This document shows, piece after piece, positions 1 through 11,029 of a stretch of DNA of 59,825 bases. Below the pieces are notes generated by a model. It did not search any database. It was given only the letters and a program-made list of their open reading frames with translations, and had not been told where the DNA came from. Origin of the DNA: Atopobacter phocae ATCC BAA-285 (GTDB lineage Bacteria > Bacillota > Bacilli > Lactobacillales > Aerococcaceae). Both the position numbers and the translations under genes were made by a program. Every line of letters starts with the position of its first letter. Within the stretch, counting starts at the first letter, position 1. The stretch lies in NCBI RefSeq assembly GCF_000526675.1, contig NZ_JAGN01000004.1:1-59825 (forward strand), in the 5' to 3' direction.

Positions 1-117
1 CGCCACTCAGTCCATTCGGTGAGTGCAAGCACTCGGTGAATGAAACTGCGTTCGACTTGCATGTATTAGGCACGCCGCCAGCGTTCGTCCTGAGCCAGGA
101 TCAAACTCTCATGAAAG
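1..117 (-). rRNA. 16S ribosomal RNA, 5' end only (runs off the left edge)
   Basis: The reverse strand reads the universal 16S 5' segment (AGAGTTTGATCCTGGCTCAG, then GACGAACGCTGGCGGCG), followed by the variable V1 hairpin with the GAGTGCTTGCACTC stem that is common in Enterococcus-like rRNAs. Transcription is leftward, so only about the first 115 nt of the gene are present. The mature 5' end is placed a few bases upstream of AGAGTTTG by analogy. An rrn promoter lies about 175 bp upstream. Confidence 0.97.
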
Positions 118-290
118 AATTTAATTGCTCATTTGTTTGCCAAAACTGGCGTTGTTATCACTTGTCCGTGATTTTGAATTGTTGTTTTAATTTGCTCCGT
201 CAGAAACAAATTAACCCTACACATTTGGTTCGTCTTTATTGTTCAATTTTCAAAGGTCACTCGTTAATCGCTTGCCGCGACAACTTCTAT

Positions 291-319
291 ATAATATCAC
301 GAGCGTTTTTAACTGTCAA
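291..319 (-). promoter_or_regulatory. rrn operon promoter
   Basis: On the minus strand there is a perfect -35 TTGACA (314-319), a 17-nt spacer and a -10 TATTAT (291-296), pointing at the 16S gene. The leader between it and the 16S gene contains a CTTTGAAAA boxA-like antitermination element near 250. The rest of 118-480 is A/T-rich leader and upstream sequence with no gene. Confidence 0.8.
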
Positions 320-480
320 TAACTTTTTTAAATATTTTTTAAAAAGTTAATTAAGATTTATTTAAAAGTTGTTTAAGACTTTTTAACAAAACGTCGTAAT
401 GAAGTACAAGAAACATATTATCATAGGGTGTATGATCGGTCAAGCATTTTTATAAAAAAAATTAATCAATTTTATCTAAT

Positions 481-531
481 AAATTTAGCGAAGCAATAAC
501 TCCGTTTCTGTTTCACTGCTTCGCTAAATTT
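481..531 (-). terminator. terminator of serS
   Basis: A 15-bp perfect inverted repeat (AAATTTAGCGAAGCA / TGCTTCGCTAAATTT) lies just after the serS stop codon, with A/T-rich flanks on both sides. It separates serS from the rrn upstream region. Confidence 0.8.
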
Positions 532-538
532 TTATATT

Positions 539-2110
<1,572 letters not shown>

Positions 2111-2117
2111 GCATTAT

Positions 2118-2145
2118 ATTATACACGGTTCATTCTTAATTGCAA
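2118..2145 (-). promoter_or_regulatory. promoter of the serS T-box transcript
   Basis: On the minus strand TTGCAA (2140-2145), a 16-nt spacer and TATAAT (2118-2123) lie just upstream of the T-box leader. Confidence 0.6.
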
Positions 2146-2187
2146 CCGCATTCGTTACATATCTTCTTATTTTATATCATTCGATAA

Positions 2188-3507
2188 TTATTTAAATTTA
2201 CGCCATAAATCATGGAGATATCTTGCAATAATATTAGCTTCTTTTACTTCTTCAGCAGCCTTTATTTCAACTGTCGTACCACCATTGTCTTCAGATAAAT
2301 AACCTAGTTCATTGTCATACCTTATTTGCGCTTTTCCGATGATTTGGCCTTTTTTAATTGGTGCAACTATTTTATCTTCTTCCATCTCAAGTGTATTTGC
2401 CGGCTTTACTCGTACGTCCATATTTTCTAAATGAGTCATTCCTTTTGGTAAAAGTAATTTAACAGCATCGCCATAAGCGAGTTTAACTTCTGATTGTCGC
2501 CCTTTGACTATTTTAAACGTCTTATTATCTATTAATGCGTCTTTTTTCATCACTCGCATCGGTTCATATGCTTCAAAAATGTAGTCATATAAACGAGCGG
2601 TTTCCGAAAAACGTAAGCCAGATTCTTTCGCGCCAATCACTACACTAATTAAACGTGTATCACCACGTTTCACTGTCCCAATGAATGCTGCTCCAGCCCC
2701 TTCAGTAGTCCCCGTTTTTAATCCATCGACACCTTCATAATAAAATTCGTGTTGAGGTAACATATGATTAAAACTTGTCATAGTCAAAGTAGTAATTGAA
2801 TCTGCTCTAAATTGAACATTATCCAGCGAAGCTAATTCTAAAATTTCTGGGTAATCATCTATAATATGCTTACCTACCAATGCTAAATCTCTTGCACGCA
2901 TTTCATTCTCTGCGTCATCAGGAAGCGACGTCACTTTATATTCACCTAACAATGAATTAGTCAATCCAGATGCATTAAATAGTTGATAGTCCGTAATTCC
3001 CCAATTTTCCAGTAAAGCGCCCATTTTCTTAACAAAATCTGCTTCGGTTCCTGCAAGATATTCAGCTAAAGCCACTGCCGATGAATTAGAAGAATACACC
3101 ATCACTGTTTCCATTAACTGTCGTACAGTGTATGATTCGACTTCACTTAATGGAACATTAGACAAATTATAATTTTGACTTAAACGATGTGCATATGGAC
3201 TAATCGGTACAACATCATCCCATTGAATCGTTCCCTCATGAATCGCATCCAGAACTAAATATGCTGTAATAATTTTCGTCATTGAAGCAATTGGTAGCCG
3301 CTCATCACCATTTTGTGATAACAAAACTTGACCGCTTGTTTCATCTGCTACTAACGCAGCTTTCGCTTTGATAATTGGTGCTACTGTAACTACTTCAGCA
3401 GCCTCTACTTTTTTTGGTTGTTGAGTTTGTTGAAATGCACCTAATAGTATAAAACTTACTAATAAACATCCGATGTAACGAATCCTGTCAAATGAATACT
3501 TATTCAT
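2188..3507 (-). CDS. dacA: D-alanyl-D-alanine carboxypeptidase (PBP5/DacA type)
   Basis: Serine peptidase S11 that trims the terminal D-Ala from peptidoglycan stem pentapeptides outside the membrane. Seen: N-terminal signal sequence (residues 8-25), catalytic SMTK (75-78), SSN (about 139-141) and KTGT (264-267) motifs, then the C-terminal beta domain of PBP5. The last residues (RYLHDLWRKFK) resemble the amphipathic membrane anchor. I start at the ATG at 3507; an in-frame TTG at 3519 abuts the GGGGAGG ribosome site and is an alternative. It is a single gene between the serS leader and the two-component system. Confidence 0.93.
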   Translation of the reverse strand: MNKYSFDRIRYIGCLLVSFILLGAFQQTQQPKKVEAAEVVTVAPIIKAKAALVADETSGQVLLSQNGDERLPIASMTKIITAYLVLDAIHEGTIQWDDVVPISPYAHRLSQNYNLSNVPLSEVESYTVRQLMETVMVYSSNSSAVALAEYLAGTEADFVKKMGALLENWGITDYQLFNASGLTNSLLGEYKVTSLPDDAENEMRARDLALVGKHIIDDYPEILELASLDNVQFRADSITTLTMTSFNHMLPQHEFYYEGVDGLKTGTTEGAGAAFIGTVKRGDTRLISVVIGAKESGLRFSETARLYDYIFEAYEPMRVMKKDALIDNKTFKIVKGRQSEVKLAYGDAVKLLLPKGMTHLENMDVRVKPANTLEMEEDKIVAPIKKGQIIGKAQIRYDNELGYLSEDNGGTTVEIKAAEEVKEANIIARYLHDLWRKFK

Positions 3508-3625
3508 CTTAATGAACAACCTCCCCTTCTATTTACTTGCTTATTATAACGAATTGACCTAACAAGAACAATAAAGAATCCTACTCTTTAACCAATCGTT
3601 TGTAATTAAATTTTCCTATTTATAC

Positions 3626-3659
3626 AAAAAAAGAGAAAAGATAAATCTCTCTTCTCTTT
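3626..3659 (-). terminator. terminator of the two-component operon
   Basis: On the minus strand AAAGAGAA...TTCTCTTT is followed by a T-run, directly after the histidine-kinase stop. Confidence 0.65.
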
Positions 3660-3671
3660 AACAATTAGTTT

Positions 3672-4883
3672 CTATTCTATTTCTAGCTCGCTAGATTCTC
3701 GATTCGATTCATCTATGGGTAAATAAATCGTAAATACAGTTTCTTGTGCCGACGATTCTACGTCAATTCGTCCTCGATGCAGTCGCACAATATTATCTGA
3801 TATCGCTAATCCTAAGCCTGATCCACCCGTTTCAACCGATCTCGAGCCTTCTACACGATAAAATCGTGTGAATAATGAATCTAAATTTTCAATTGGAATG
3901 GCTTCCCCATTATTAGCAATTTGAATCATTAATTCTCCTAGTTCACGATCCACTTCATAATTAATTCGAATATAAGTAGCCCCTTCACCATACTTTAAAG
4001 CATTAGTAATGATATTACTAAATACTCGAACCATTTTGGCTGGATCAATTAGCACCATTAAATCATCAGATTCTACTTTCTCATCTAACCGAATTTCAAC
4101 TTCTTTTCGATTAGCTTCCCATTCAAATTCTGCAGAAATTTGCTCTAAAAATTTCGGGAAATTTAACAGTTGTTTATTCAATTGATTTTGTACACTTCTC
4201 GTCGTTGTATACTCAAACAAATCATCAACTAAATGACGCATTTGCTGGGCTTTCTTAGCCGCCACATTGACATATCTTATTGCTTCTTGTGCATCTTCAT
4301 ATCGGCCATCACGTACCAAATCTAAATAGCCGATTATAGATGTGAGTGGTGTTCGAATATCATGTGATACATTCGTTATAAGCTCATCTTTTGATTGTTC
4401 AATCCGTCGTTCTTCTTCCATCGCTTCTACTGTATTTCGTACAATAGCATTAATAGAATAGACTACTTCACCCAATTCTCCCTTAATTTGAAACGGAATT
4501 TGATAATTATAATGTCCATTAGCAATATAGTGCAACTCTTCTAATATATGGAATAATTGCATTTGTCGAATACGTCGAGCTAAGCGCCAATAAATCACAA
4601 TAATTCCTAAAATAAGACAACTAATATCAAAAGCCATCCGATAAGCCGTCCAATTATGCAAACTAATATCAAATGTATCTAAAAAACCATTTTGTTGAAA
4701 AACTAACTGCAAATATAAACCGAGAAATTGTTGCATAATCAAAGTAATACACAAATAAATCAGATACATTAGTGCAGCTGTAAAAATACCTTCAAAAATT
4801 AATTCACTTTTTTCGCGCTTTGAAAGTTTTAAGCGAACGGATTCATCTCGTTTCAACAAATCACGATTCAATTTAACGTTCAT
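3672..4883 (-). CDS. membrane sensor histidine kinase (CroS/VanS-like)
   Basis: 403-aa sensor kinase with two membrane helices (about 32-58 and 85-100) around a short extracellular loop, a HAMP region (101-155), the H-box NVSHDIRTPLTS with phospho-acceptor H174, an N-box (NALKYG) and the G-box GGSGLGLAIS. It would phosphorylate the response regulator encoded just upstream; the reading frames overlap by 11 nt at the ATG chosen here. A longer form starting at TTG 4916 is possible. The position between serS/dacA and guaB matches that of enterococcal croS, a cell-wall-stress kinase, but orthology is inferred from memory of synteny only. Confidence 0.9.
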   Translation of the reverse strand: MNVKLNRDLLKRDESVRLKLSKREKSELIFEGIFTAALMYLIYLCITLIMQQFLGLYLQLVFQQNGFLDTFDISLHNWTAYRMAFDISCLILGIIVIYWRLARRIRQMQLFHILEELHYIANGHYNYQIPFQIKGELGEVVYSINAIVRNTVEAMEEERRIEQSKDELITNVSHDIRTPLTSIIGYLDLVRDGRYEDAQEAIRYVNVAAKKAQQMRHLVDDLFEYTTTRSVQNQLNKQLLNFPKFLEQISAEFEWEANRKEVEIRLDEKVESDDLMVLIDPAKMVRVFSNIITNALKYGEGATYIRINYEVDRELGELMIQIANNGEAIPIENLDSLFTRFYRVEGSRSVETGGSGLGLAISDNIVRLHRGRIDVESSAQETVFTIYLPIDESNRESSELEIE

Positions 4884-5565
4884 CGATCTTATACCCAACG
4901 CCCCAGACTGTTTCAATTACTTTATTTCCATCAGTAGCTTCAGCAATTTTATCCCGTAAATGACTAACATGTACCATTACTGTCTTAGCAGAAACCACTG
5001 CATCTTGTTGCCAAACAATCTCAAAAATTTCATCTGCGCTAAATACTTGGTTAGGATGACTGGCTAGTAAATATAAAATACCGAATTCTAAAGCAGTTAA
5101 CTGAATTTCTCTTCCTGTTAATGTAGTAACTTCATGTGACGATTTATTAATCATCAATGGTCCAATTTCAATTTGAACCGGTGAGTCATCTTCACGCTTA
5201 ATATGGCTTCTTCTTAAAAGTGATTTAACACGTGCAACTACTTCTAACGGATTAAACGGTTTTGTAACGTAATCATCTGCTCCAGTCGTTAATCCTTGAA
5301 TTTTGTCCATATCAGTTGATTTAGCACTTAACATAATAATTGATAAATCTCGATTAGTTTCACGAACTTCTTGTAATACTTGTATTCCATTTTTCTTTGG
5401 CATCATAATATCTAAAATCATTAACGCAATATCATCATGCTCCGATAATTTAGTTAGTGCTTGTAACCCATTATAGGCTTTCACTATTTCAAATTGCTCA
5501 TTTTTCAAGTAAATCGTTAATAAATCAACAATCTCGCGATCGTCATCTACTATTAATATTTTCAT
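4873..5565 (-). CDS. OmpR-family response regulator (CroR-like)
   Basis: 230-aa receiver plus winged-helix regulator. The receiver has the acidic triad (D7-D9), phospho-acceptor D52 (LDIMMP) and the conserved K102 (TKPF). The C-terminal half is a trans_reg_C DNA-binding domain ending VWGVGYKID. First gene of a two-gene operon with the overlapping kinase gene. The ATG follows AAAGGAGGATAAAGTAA. Targets cannot be read from sequence; a cell-envelope role is suggested by adjacent dacA and by the CroR-like locus. Confidence 0.92.
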   Translation of the reverse strand: MKILIVDDDREIVDLLTIYLKNEQFEIVKAYNGLQALTKLSEHDDIALMILDIMMPKKNGIQVLQEVRETNRDLSIIMLSAKSTDMDKIQGLTTGADDYVTKPFNPLEVVARVKSLLRRSHIKREDDSPVQIEIGPLMINKSSHEVTTLTGREIQLTALEFGILYLLASHPNQVFSADEIFEIVWQQDAVVSAKTVMVHVSHLRDKIAEATDGNKVIETVWGVGYKIDER

Positions 5566-5779
5566 TTACTTTATCCTCCTTTTATTCTTCATCTTTATCG
5601 TATCAAAAAAATAAATTTTTCGCTGTTTCTTCGACTTTTTTTAACTCTTTTTTATTCTTTTGAAAAAGATATTCTCTAATGATTGTTTTTTTTGCTCTTA
5701 AGTGTTAACTTATATAACAATAGTAATTGCCTAATTGATTAATGTTATACTTTTTTCAATTTTAGTGCAAAAATTTTAA

Positions 5780-7276
<1,497 letters not shown>

Positions 7277-7365
7277 TCATAACCAATTAAATCCGATTAT
7301 AAACACCTATATATCAACATTTTTTACTTTTACTAATCAAAACTAATTAATATCGAACAACATTA

Positions 7366-7390
7366 ACGTATTCAAATACGTATTCAAAAT
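7366..7390. repeat. attL candidate
   Basis: 25-bp sequence matching 49684-49708 at 22 positions; the last 12 bp (CGTATTCAAAAT, 7379-7390) are identical and are the probable crossover core. It lies between guaB and the first prophage terminator. The sequence is itself a tandem of two ACGTATTCAAA-like units. Confidence 0.72.
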
Positions 7391-7400
7391 ATGCGCCAGC

Positions 7401-7436
7401 ACAAATAAAAAGAGGCTATCAAATCGATTAGCCTCT
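7401..7436 (-). terminator. terminator at the left prophage edge
   Basis: AGAGGCTA / TAGCCTCT inverted repeat with a TTTTTATTT run on the minus side. It ends leftward moron transcription just before attL. The plus side has only a short T-run but could slow guaB read-through. Confidence 0.6.
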
Positions 7437-7532
7437 TTAATTAATTTATTATACGTCTCTTTTTCAATAAAAACAGGTGAAATGACTAAATGAACATCTC
7501 ACCTCGTCATCAACCCGTTTTGACAAAGAGGC

Positions 7533-8036
7533 TTAAAAAAGGCCTCTCACATAATTAGATGCGATACACCAAATTTCTTTAATAATTTGAATTGTAATTA
7601 ATCGTAAATCTCGTTCTTTTTCCATCTTTATTTCGTGTTTTAATTTTTCCAAATCTTTTCGCAAATAATTTGTTGCATCTTCTGCGTTTAAACGGTTGTT
7701 TAATGTAGTATTCAAATGATCTCTTAGATATTTAATACTGTCATCAATTAAATAATTATATTCCATATATTCTTCTCCTTCTTTGATCGTTTGTATAATT
7801 TCTTCTTTAAATTTCTTTACTTTTTCACTTTCAGTTATTTGCATACCAACAACTTTTAAACTATCTGCAAAGGATATCACATTATTTGACATTCCGGTCG
7901 TCAGTACTGGTGAAAGTGCTTTTGTGCTCTCCTGAGCATGTACTGTACCATTGCCTGCACCTAACAACGCAAACCCTACTGCACACGTCGCTACGCCAAG
8001 CTTTAATTTTTTTACATTATTTTTTGTCATATCCAT
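7533..8036 (-). CDS. small secreted protein of unknown function (prophage moron)
   Basis: 167 aa. The N-terminus is a clear Sec signal peptide (basic MDMTKNNVKKLK, hydrophobic VATCAVGFALLGAG, then an AxA-type site VHA before QES). The mature part of about 130 residues is polar and helical, Lys/Glu-rich and coiled-coil-prone, with a single cysteine near the C-terminus and no family I recognise. GGAGGAACAAAATTC precedes the ATG. It is the last gene before attL, downstream of the lysis genes, the usual place for lysogenic-conversion genes, and is insulated by terminators on both sides. A host-interaction or superinfection role is a guess. Confidence 0.75.
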   Translation of the reverse strand: MDMTKNNVKKLKLGVATCAVGFALLGAGNGTVHAQESTKALSPVLTTGMSNNVISFADSLKVVGMQITESEKVKKFKEEIIQTIKEGEEYMEYNYLIDDSIKYLRDHLNTTLNNRLNAEDATNYLRKDLEKLKHEIKMEKERDLRLITIQIIKEIWCIASNYVRGLF

Positions 8037-8190
8037 GAATTTTGTTCCTCCATTTAATTTTTTTAGTATTTATATTTATTTTTCGTTTACAAATATATCT
8101 TACACTTCTTATTGTGTCAATATTATTTGTATAAAAATATAATGAAAAAAACCATTTAAAACAAATGAAATTTTAATGGAAATAAACACA

Positions 8191-8222
8191 AAAAAATAAG
8201 GCTACCCAAATGGATAGCCTTT
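8191..8222 (-). terminator. terminator of the GNAT gene
   Basis: AAGGCTAtCC / GGgTAGCCTT hairpin with an ATTTTTTT tail on the minus strand, abutting the GNAT stop codon. T-run on the plus side too, so possibly bidirectional. It is close in sequence to the hairpins at 7411-7436 and 9102-9125. Confidence 0.7.
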
Positions 8223-8804
8223 TTAATTTAATCTTTGATAAAGCGTATACAGCTCATTATCATCTAGTTCTGGATACAATTTATGGAAACCTTTGTGTTT
8301 GTAGAATTTATCATACATATTTTTCCTACATTCCAGTATAAGCATTCTACCACCTGTTATTTTTTGCGCCTCTTTCAAACGTGTATAGCACTCATTTAAT
8401 ATTACTTCCCCTGTTATATTTTCCTTTGAATATTGATCAGAACGACCCAATTGACCTATTAGAAAAGCAAAATAACTTTCTTTTTTATCGCGCCCAGGAA
8501 TGTTCCCTAACAACTTTTTCTTTTTGTTCTTACTCATCTCGCTTATATCTATTGATGTCTGACCAATCGTAAAAAAAGCCATTATTTTTATTTCTGCCTT
8601 TTGAACTAATGGTTTTTCTTCTACAATCAAATATGTTTTTCCTAAATTAGTATTATCATATAGTATCGCTTTGTTCACTAAAAAATCTTCCAAATCTAAT
8701 TCTCGCTCGCACTTGAATTCAGAAAAGGAAGATTTTAATTTTTCTTCAACAGTTTCATTTTCGTAACTAAGTAATTCACTCAATGCTAACACAACATATT
8801 CCAT
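8223..8804 (-). CDS. GNAT-family N-acetyltransferase-like protein (possible toxin)
   Basis: 193 aa. The C-terminal half has the look of a GNAT fold: ITGEVILNECYTRLKEAQKITGGRMLILECRKN followed by MYDKFYKHKGFHKL, the usual last strand and helix where the acetyl-CoA-binding fold closes on a YxxxGF motif. The ATG directly follows the stop codon of the 54-aa gene upstream (TAA-ATG), so the two are translationally coupled. A small basic partner followed by a GNAT protein is the layout of GNAT toxin-antitoxin systems of the TacAT type. An ordinary acetyltransferase or an anti-phage cargo gene remains possible. Confidence 0.65.
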   Translation of the reverse strand: MEYVVLALSELLSYENETVEEKLKSSFSEFKCERELDLEDFLVNKAILYDNTNLGKTYLIVEEKPLVQKAEIKIMAFFTIGQTSIDISEMSKNKKKKLLGNIPGRDKKESYFAFLIGQLGRSDQYSKENITGEVILNECYTRLKEAQKITGGRMLILECRKNMYDKFYKHKGFHKLYPELDDNELYTLYQRLN

Positions 8805-8969
8805 TTATTTTACCTTCGCTAGTAATTGTTTTTCAAACTTCTTAACGTGTTCAAATTTGGAATCAAAATCTTCAGAACTTTTACTATTTTTAGTGCGCAT
8901 TACTTTAACAAATCTTTCTTGTTCTTTTTGGCTAAGTTTAAACGATTTTGTAAAGCTTGAAGTTGCCAT
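8805..8969 (-). CDS. small antitoxin-like protein paired with the GNAT gene
   Basis: 54 aa starting MATSSFTKSFKLSQKEQERF. I choose this ATG (8969) because GAAGGAGGG precedes it; a longer frame to 9035 has no ribosome site. The beginning resembles a ribbon (alternating SFTKSFKL) followed by a helix, as in ribbon-helix-helix antitoxins, but the protein is shorter than typical DUF1778 members. Directly coupled to the GNAT gene. If a TA pair, this would be antitoxin and autorepressor (inference). Confidence 0.6.
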   Translation of the reverse strand: MATSSFTKSFKLSQKEQERFVKVMRTKNSKSSEDFDSKFEHVKKFEKQLLAKVK

Positions 8970-9095
8970 TTCAATTCCCTCCTTCATTTTGTTTCTAAAT
9001 GTATCATAGACTATACAAACATTTATTTCAATCATTTCACAATATTTTATCCATACATTTTATACATTTCTTATATTTTATGTAATTTCAGCACA

Positions 9096-9233
9096 AAAAA
9101 TAAGGCCATCCGATTGGATAGCCTTTTTATATTGCCTCTGCGCAAGGACTTTATATCCTGGTCCCCGTAGAGATTGCAGGACTAATCACTTATTAAAAAT
9201 AAGGTTAGACGAGTCCGTCCGGTCATCATTATT
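9096..9233 (-). ncRNA. candidate small RNA in the moron region, about 135 nt
   Basis: Between the antitoxin-like gene and the lysis genes (8970-9301) there is no open frame. The minus strand instead has a strong extended -10 promoter (TGGTATAAT), a body with several visible hairpins (GACGGACUCGUC; CUUAUUUUUAAUAAG; GGACC...GUCC; UUGC...GCAA) and a 10-bp terminator (AAGGCTATCC / GGATGGCCTT, 9102-9125) followed by ATTTTTT. G+C of the body is clearly higher than the flanks. Start and end are inferred from promoter and terminator. Function unknown. Confidence 0.6.
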
Positions 9234-9239
9234 GACTAT

Positions 9240-9248
9240 ATTATACCA
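9240..9248 (-). promoter_or_regulatory. extended -10 promoter of the candidate small RNA
   Basis: TGGTATAAT on the minus strand, a perfect extended -10. The best -35 (TACAAA, 17 nt upstream) is weak, as is usual for extended -10 promoters. Confidence 0.6.
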
Positions 9249-9301
9249 CATTACGCAACATTTTTGTAGAAACTGTTACGTGTTTCTTCTATAATATATC
9301 G

Positions 9302-9547
9302 TCATTTAATCCCAATTGCCTCAATAGCATGCTTCGCCAGTTCATCATACAACGCCTGTTGCTCCTCTAACTCTAACTCCGCACGTTCTAACTGGTGATA
9401 CGCTCCAGTTAGTTTAATTTCTAAATCGTTATTTTTATCAATCAACGCTTGCTGCTTAGCTAGATTAACCAATAGCACAATCATTAAAACTGCACTGATA
9501 AAAGTTAAAACAATGCAGCTCATTTTATAACGTCTTAATTTCTGCAT
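9302..9547 (-). CDS. small membrane protein with coiled-coil tail (lysis cassette)
   Basis: 81 aa: one N-terminal membrane helix (about 9-30, CIVLTFISAVLMIVLLVNLA) and a long charged heptad-like helix (35-70, LEIKLTGAYHQLERAELELEEQQ). It starts 2 bp after the endolysin stop, so is cotranscribed with the lysis genes. The topology resembles spanin-like or antiholin accessory proteins; no family can be assigned. Confidence 0.7.
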   Translation of the reverse strand: MQKLRRYKMSCIVLTFISAVLMIVLLVNLAKQQALIDKNNDLEIKLTGAYHQLERAELELEEQQALYDELAKHAIEAIGIK

Positions 9548-9549
9548 GG

Positions 9550-11019
9550 CTAATCCTCCACTAATTTATAACGTTTGCCGTTGACTGTCACTTCATTGAT
9601 CAGCACATCAACAGTTTGTTCTTTTAATTCTTCTTGTTTTATCTCTTGCTTTTGTTCGATGCGCGGTGGTGTCGACGCTGGCGTAGCTGCATCTTGTGGA
9701 CGTTTAAATCCGTCAACGTCTTGTTCGAGCAACCAGCCAATGTATGTAGCTCCGTCGACTAAAAGATAAGCTTTTTTGCTATAAGATTTGTTAACTGATT
9801 TTGTTTTAACAACTTTAAACGACTTGCCAATAACAATTGGATTGATATTTTCTCCTGTTTCCCATTGTTTTGCCTGTTTGCCAATCTTAACAGTTTGCTC
9901 TGTGCGTTGTACGCCATTAACTAAATCATTTACTTTATTTTGGACAATGTCAGGATTGTAACCAGCTGACTGCAATTTTTGTACACGTTCAGAGCCATTT
10001 CCCCATAAGCCGTTTAAAACTTCTTTAGCGACTTCTTCTACCGACTTATTAGCTTTAGTAGGAGTTCCACCTGCTGCATACTTAGGTCTAGCATAGCCTT
10101 TAATATACGCACTATTCAAAGGATAACTCGACCGTCTTACTTGAGATGGACTGCCTGCATTGCCTTCAATCGTATTCACACGACCGTTAGATACGCTCTC
10201 TACAAATCCAATATGGTCTGCAAATCCACGAGCGCCTTGCCAATCAAATGTGATAATATCGCCTGTTTTTGGTGTGTTTAATCCAATCCATATTCCCATT
10301 TGTTTAAAGATATTAATATGACGCTCTACGCCACACTCACGACCAATTAACTTACTAATGCCTAATTTAATACCAATAAAGCTAACAAAGCAATCACACC
10401 AATCATCGTGATATTTGAGTGCATAATACATTGGCAAAGGCTTCACGCTATTATACGTGTCCACAATTGATTTGTGCGTGCTACTATACATGCCAACGCC
10501 TAAATATGATGCTGCGGTATTAATGACTTGTTGTGCCGTTACTGCCATTTGATTGCCTCCTTTTTTTAAATCTATATCGTACTGTTTTAAGTTGTGCTCG
10601 TTTATCGTTTTGATTATTTTTTCGCTATAAATGGTATCGGTTGCATAAGTACCGGTAAGTGCTTTAGCTTGTTCTTCAGGTGTTTTAGCTTCTAATACGG
10701 TCTTATAATGTACTTTGCTAAATGGTGTATCAAACATTTTTTCGTGGTCAATAACCGATGCCTCCATTGAGTCATAAACTTTAAAACGATCCACAACTTC
10801 ATACAATTCGCCATTACCTTTATCTTCTTTGGTTTTCATTTCTACAACTCTTCCTGTATAACTAGGTAAAGCTTTCATCCCAAAAAAGTTAAAATAAATA
10901 GCGGACAAGGTCGATTGACCCCATCCGCTCTCTAATATCGCTTGTGCGATCGTGACGCTTGGGAAAATATTCCGGGCGTGTTTAACTGCTAGTGGTGCTA
11001 TTTCATCTATAAATGTCAT
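9550..11019 (-). CDS. endolysin: glucosaminidase + CHAP + Cpl-7 domains
   Basis: 489-aa phage lysin. Residues 1-150: Flgj/LytG-type glucosaminidase (AQAILESGWGQS, then the FNFFGMK and YATDTIYSEKI blocks). Residues 158-315: CHAP amidase/endopeptidase with catalytic cysteine in WCDCFVSF (C208/C210) and H269 (DHIGF). Residues 326-367: one Cpl-7 wall-binding repeat (WGNGSERVQKLQSAGYN). The rest is a probable SH3-like or linker tail. No signal peptide, so export depends on the holins next door. An AAGGAGGC site and ATG at 10548 (M158) sit exactly between the first two domains and probably allow a second, shorter product. Confidence 0.93.
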   Translation of the reverse strand: MTFIDEIAPLAVKHARNIFPSVTIAQAILESGWGQSTLSAIYFNFFGMKALPSYTGRVVEMKTKEDKGNGELYEVVDRFKVYDSMEASVIDHEKMFDTPFSKVHYKTVLEAKTPEEQAKALTGTYATDTIYSEKIIKTINEHNLKQYDIDLKKGGNQMAVTAQQVINTAASYLGVGMYSSTHKSIVDTYNSVKPLPMYYALKYHDDWCDCFVSFIGIKLGISKLIGRECGVERHINIFKQMGIWIGLNTPKTGDIITFDWQGARGFADHIGFVESVSNGRVNTIEGNAGSPSQVRRSSYPLNSAYIKGYARPKYAAGGTPTKANKSVEEVAKEVLNGLWGNGSERVQKLQSAGYNPDIVQNKVNDLVNGVQRTEQTVKIGKQAKQWETGENINPIVIGKSFKVVKTKSVNKSYSKKAYLLVDGATYIGWLLEQDVDGFKRPQDAATPASTPPRIEQKQEIKQEELKEQTVDVLINEVTVNGKRYKLVED

Positions 11020-11029
11020 ATGGTTGCTC

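Noticed and set aside
36-350. 104-aa + strand frame at the left edge
   Set aside because: Lies antisense to 16S rRNA and its leader.
9125-9233. hammerhead ribozyme or tRNA-like fold in the moron-region RNA
   Set aside because: No CUGAUGA/GAAA core and no T-loop (GGTTCGAATCC-type); hairpins are present but match neither fold.
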